A DNA stretch of 23,036 bases, from contig DASPZP010000100.1 in assembly GCA_035636195.1 (NCBI GenBank), positions 1 through 23,036 on the forward strand. The letters are read 5' to 3'. The DNA comes from Anaeromyxobacter_A sp035636195. GTDB taxonomy: Bacteria; Myxococcota; Myxococcia; Myxococcales; Anaeromyxobacteraceae. Made by a program: the position numbers and the translations under genes. The notes under the pieces are model-generated. The model was not told the origin of the DNA. It made no database searches and saw nothing but the letters and a program-made list of their open reading frames with translations. Position 1 is the first letter of the stretch. Every line of letters begins with the position of its first letter. This document shows, piece by piece, positions 22,250 to 23,036 of this stretch.

Positions 22250-23036
22250 ATGGAGCAGGTCCCCGACGCGAACATCTGGAGCCGCATTCGCGAGGAGGCC
22301 GCCCGCGACGCGCAGCGCGAGCCGATGCTGGCGAGCTTCCTCTACACCGTCATCCTGAACCACCGGAACCTCGAGGACGCGCTGAGCTTCATCCTGGCGG
22401 AGAAGCTCGGGAGCCCGGCCATCGGCGCGCTCACGCTGCGCGATCTCATCGAGGAGGTCATCGGCGCCAACCCGGCCATCGGCGTGGCCGTCCGGGCGGA
22501 CCTCCAGGCGGTCGTCTCGCGCGACCCCGCGTGCCGCGGCTACTCGGTGCCGCTGCTCTACTTCAAGGGCTTCCAATCCATCCAGGCGTACCGCATCGCC
22601 CATCACTGCTGGACGACCGAGCGGATGGCGCTGGCGCTCTACCTCCAGAGCCGCATCTCCGAGGTGTTCGCGGTGGACATCCACCCCGGCGCTCGCATCG
22701 GCAAGGGGATCCTGTTCGACCACGCCACGAGCGTGGTCATCGGCGAGACCGCCGTGGTGGACGACGATTTCTCGATGCTCCACGAGGTGACGCTGGGCGG
22801 GACCGGAAAGCAGGGCGGCGATCGGCACCCCAAGATCCGGCGCGGCGTCATGATCGGCGCCGGCGCCAAGGTGCTCGGGAACGTCGTCATCGGCGAGGGC
22901 GCCAAGATCGGCGCAGGGAGCGTCGTCCTCCACGACGTGCCTCCGCACTGCACCGTCGCCGGGGTGCCGGCGCGGCAGGTCGGCTATCCGAGTCACGCGC
23001 TCCCGGCCCTGGAGATGGATCAGTCGATCGAGGCCG
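22250..23036 (+). CDS. cysE: Serine O-acetyltransferase, 3'-truncated by window end
   Basis: This makes O-acetyl-L-serine from serine and acetyl-CoA, the first step of cysteine synthesis. 262 codons are present, nearly the whole protein. The N-terminal helical domain is followed by a left-handed beta-helix of hexapeptide repeats (IGKGIL, VVIGEG, KIGAGS). Catalytic residues fall at the same numbers as in E. coli CysE: Asp143, Asp157-His158 (FDHATS) and His193 (GGDRHPK). The late AGVPAR turn is also present. It lacks only a C-terminal tail, where E. coli has the Ile that feeds back to cysteine synthase, so feedback sensitivity cannot be judged. The ATG at 22250 has TGGAGG nine bases upstream. 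Confidence 0.93.
   Translation, partial: MEQVPDANIWSRIREEAARDAQREPMLASFLYTVILNHRNLEDALSFILAEKLGSPAIGALTLRDLIEEVIGANPAIGVAVRADLQAVVSRDPACRGYSVPLLYFKGFQSIQAYRIAHHCWTTERMALALYLQSRISEVFAVDIHPGARIGKGILFDHATSVVIGETAVVDDDFSMLHEVTLGGTGKQGGDRHPKIRRGVMIGAGAKVLGNVVIGEGAKIGAGSVVLHDVPPHCTVAGVPARQVGYPSHALPALEMDQSIEA

Overview
The window is GC-rich chromosomal DNA, with third codon positions almost all G or C. It comes from a Gram-negative bacterium: it encodes several lipoproteins, an outer-membrane beta-barrel protein and Sec and Tat signal peptides. Base composition, gene style and gene content suggest a myxobacterium (Myxococcota, perhaps near Anaeromyxobacter). That placement is an inference, since no rRNA or marker gene fixes it. 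I saw no tRNA, rRNA, CRISPR array, insertion sequence or phage gene.

Layout. 1-2358: the 3' part of a PLP-dependent threonine/serine dehydratase, an Ala-rich helical hypothetical gene whose frame continues past a TAG, a 23-residue membrane microprotein and a small Cys/His protein. 2495-6162: an acyltransferase-3 membrane protein, a lipoprotein with an HExxH motif (minus strand), a DUF488 protein behind a strong inverted repeat, and an ATP/ADP-translocase-like transporter (minus strand). 6331-11583: a small lipoprotein, then the most interesting block. Two paralogous exported proteins (6888-7982 and 10821-11537) share a near-identical 5' leader and a similar 3' hairpin. They flank a tightly coupled ECF sigma / zinc-finger anti-sigma / subtilisin-like protease cassette. 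11631-17691: a DUF3455 lipoprotein, a large outer-membrane protein with a kinase-like N-terminal region (minus strand), and an ABC exporter abutting a phospholipase-D-family gene. 17736-20074, all minus strand: IF-1 with a terminator-like hairpin in its leader, a Tat-exported aldo/keto reductase and a Cys-rich lipoprotein. 20282-23036: a PfkB-type sugar kinase, an endonuclease-V-like protein lacking catalytic residues, a 54-residue charged protein, and serine acetyltransferase cysE, cut by the window end.

How the central block may work (inference). The anti-sigma factor has a cytoplasmic H-x3-C-x2-C finger, one membrane helix, and a periplasmic domain that resembles the propeptide-like N-terminal region of the protease encoded next to it. 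The protease could recognise or cut the anti-sigma through that shared fold and release the sigma factor. Both flanking paralogs begin with the same TGAACC...GGGAACC element, whose conservation starts abruptly at its left edge. It is a candidate promoter for this sigma factor, which would make the block an autoregulated envelope-signalling regulon.
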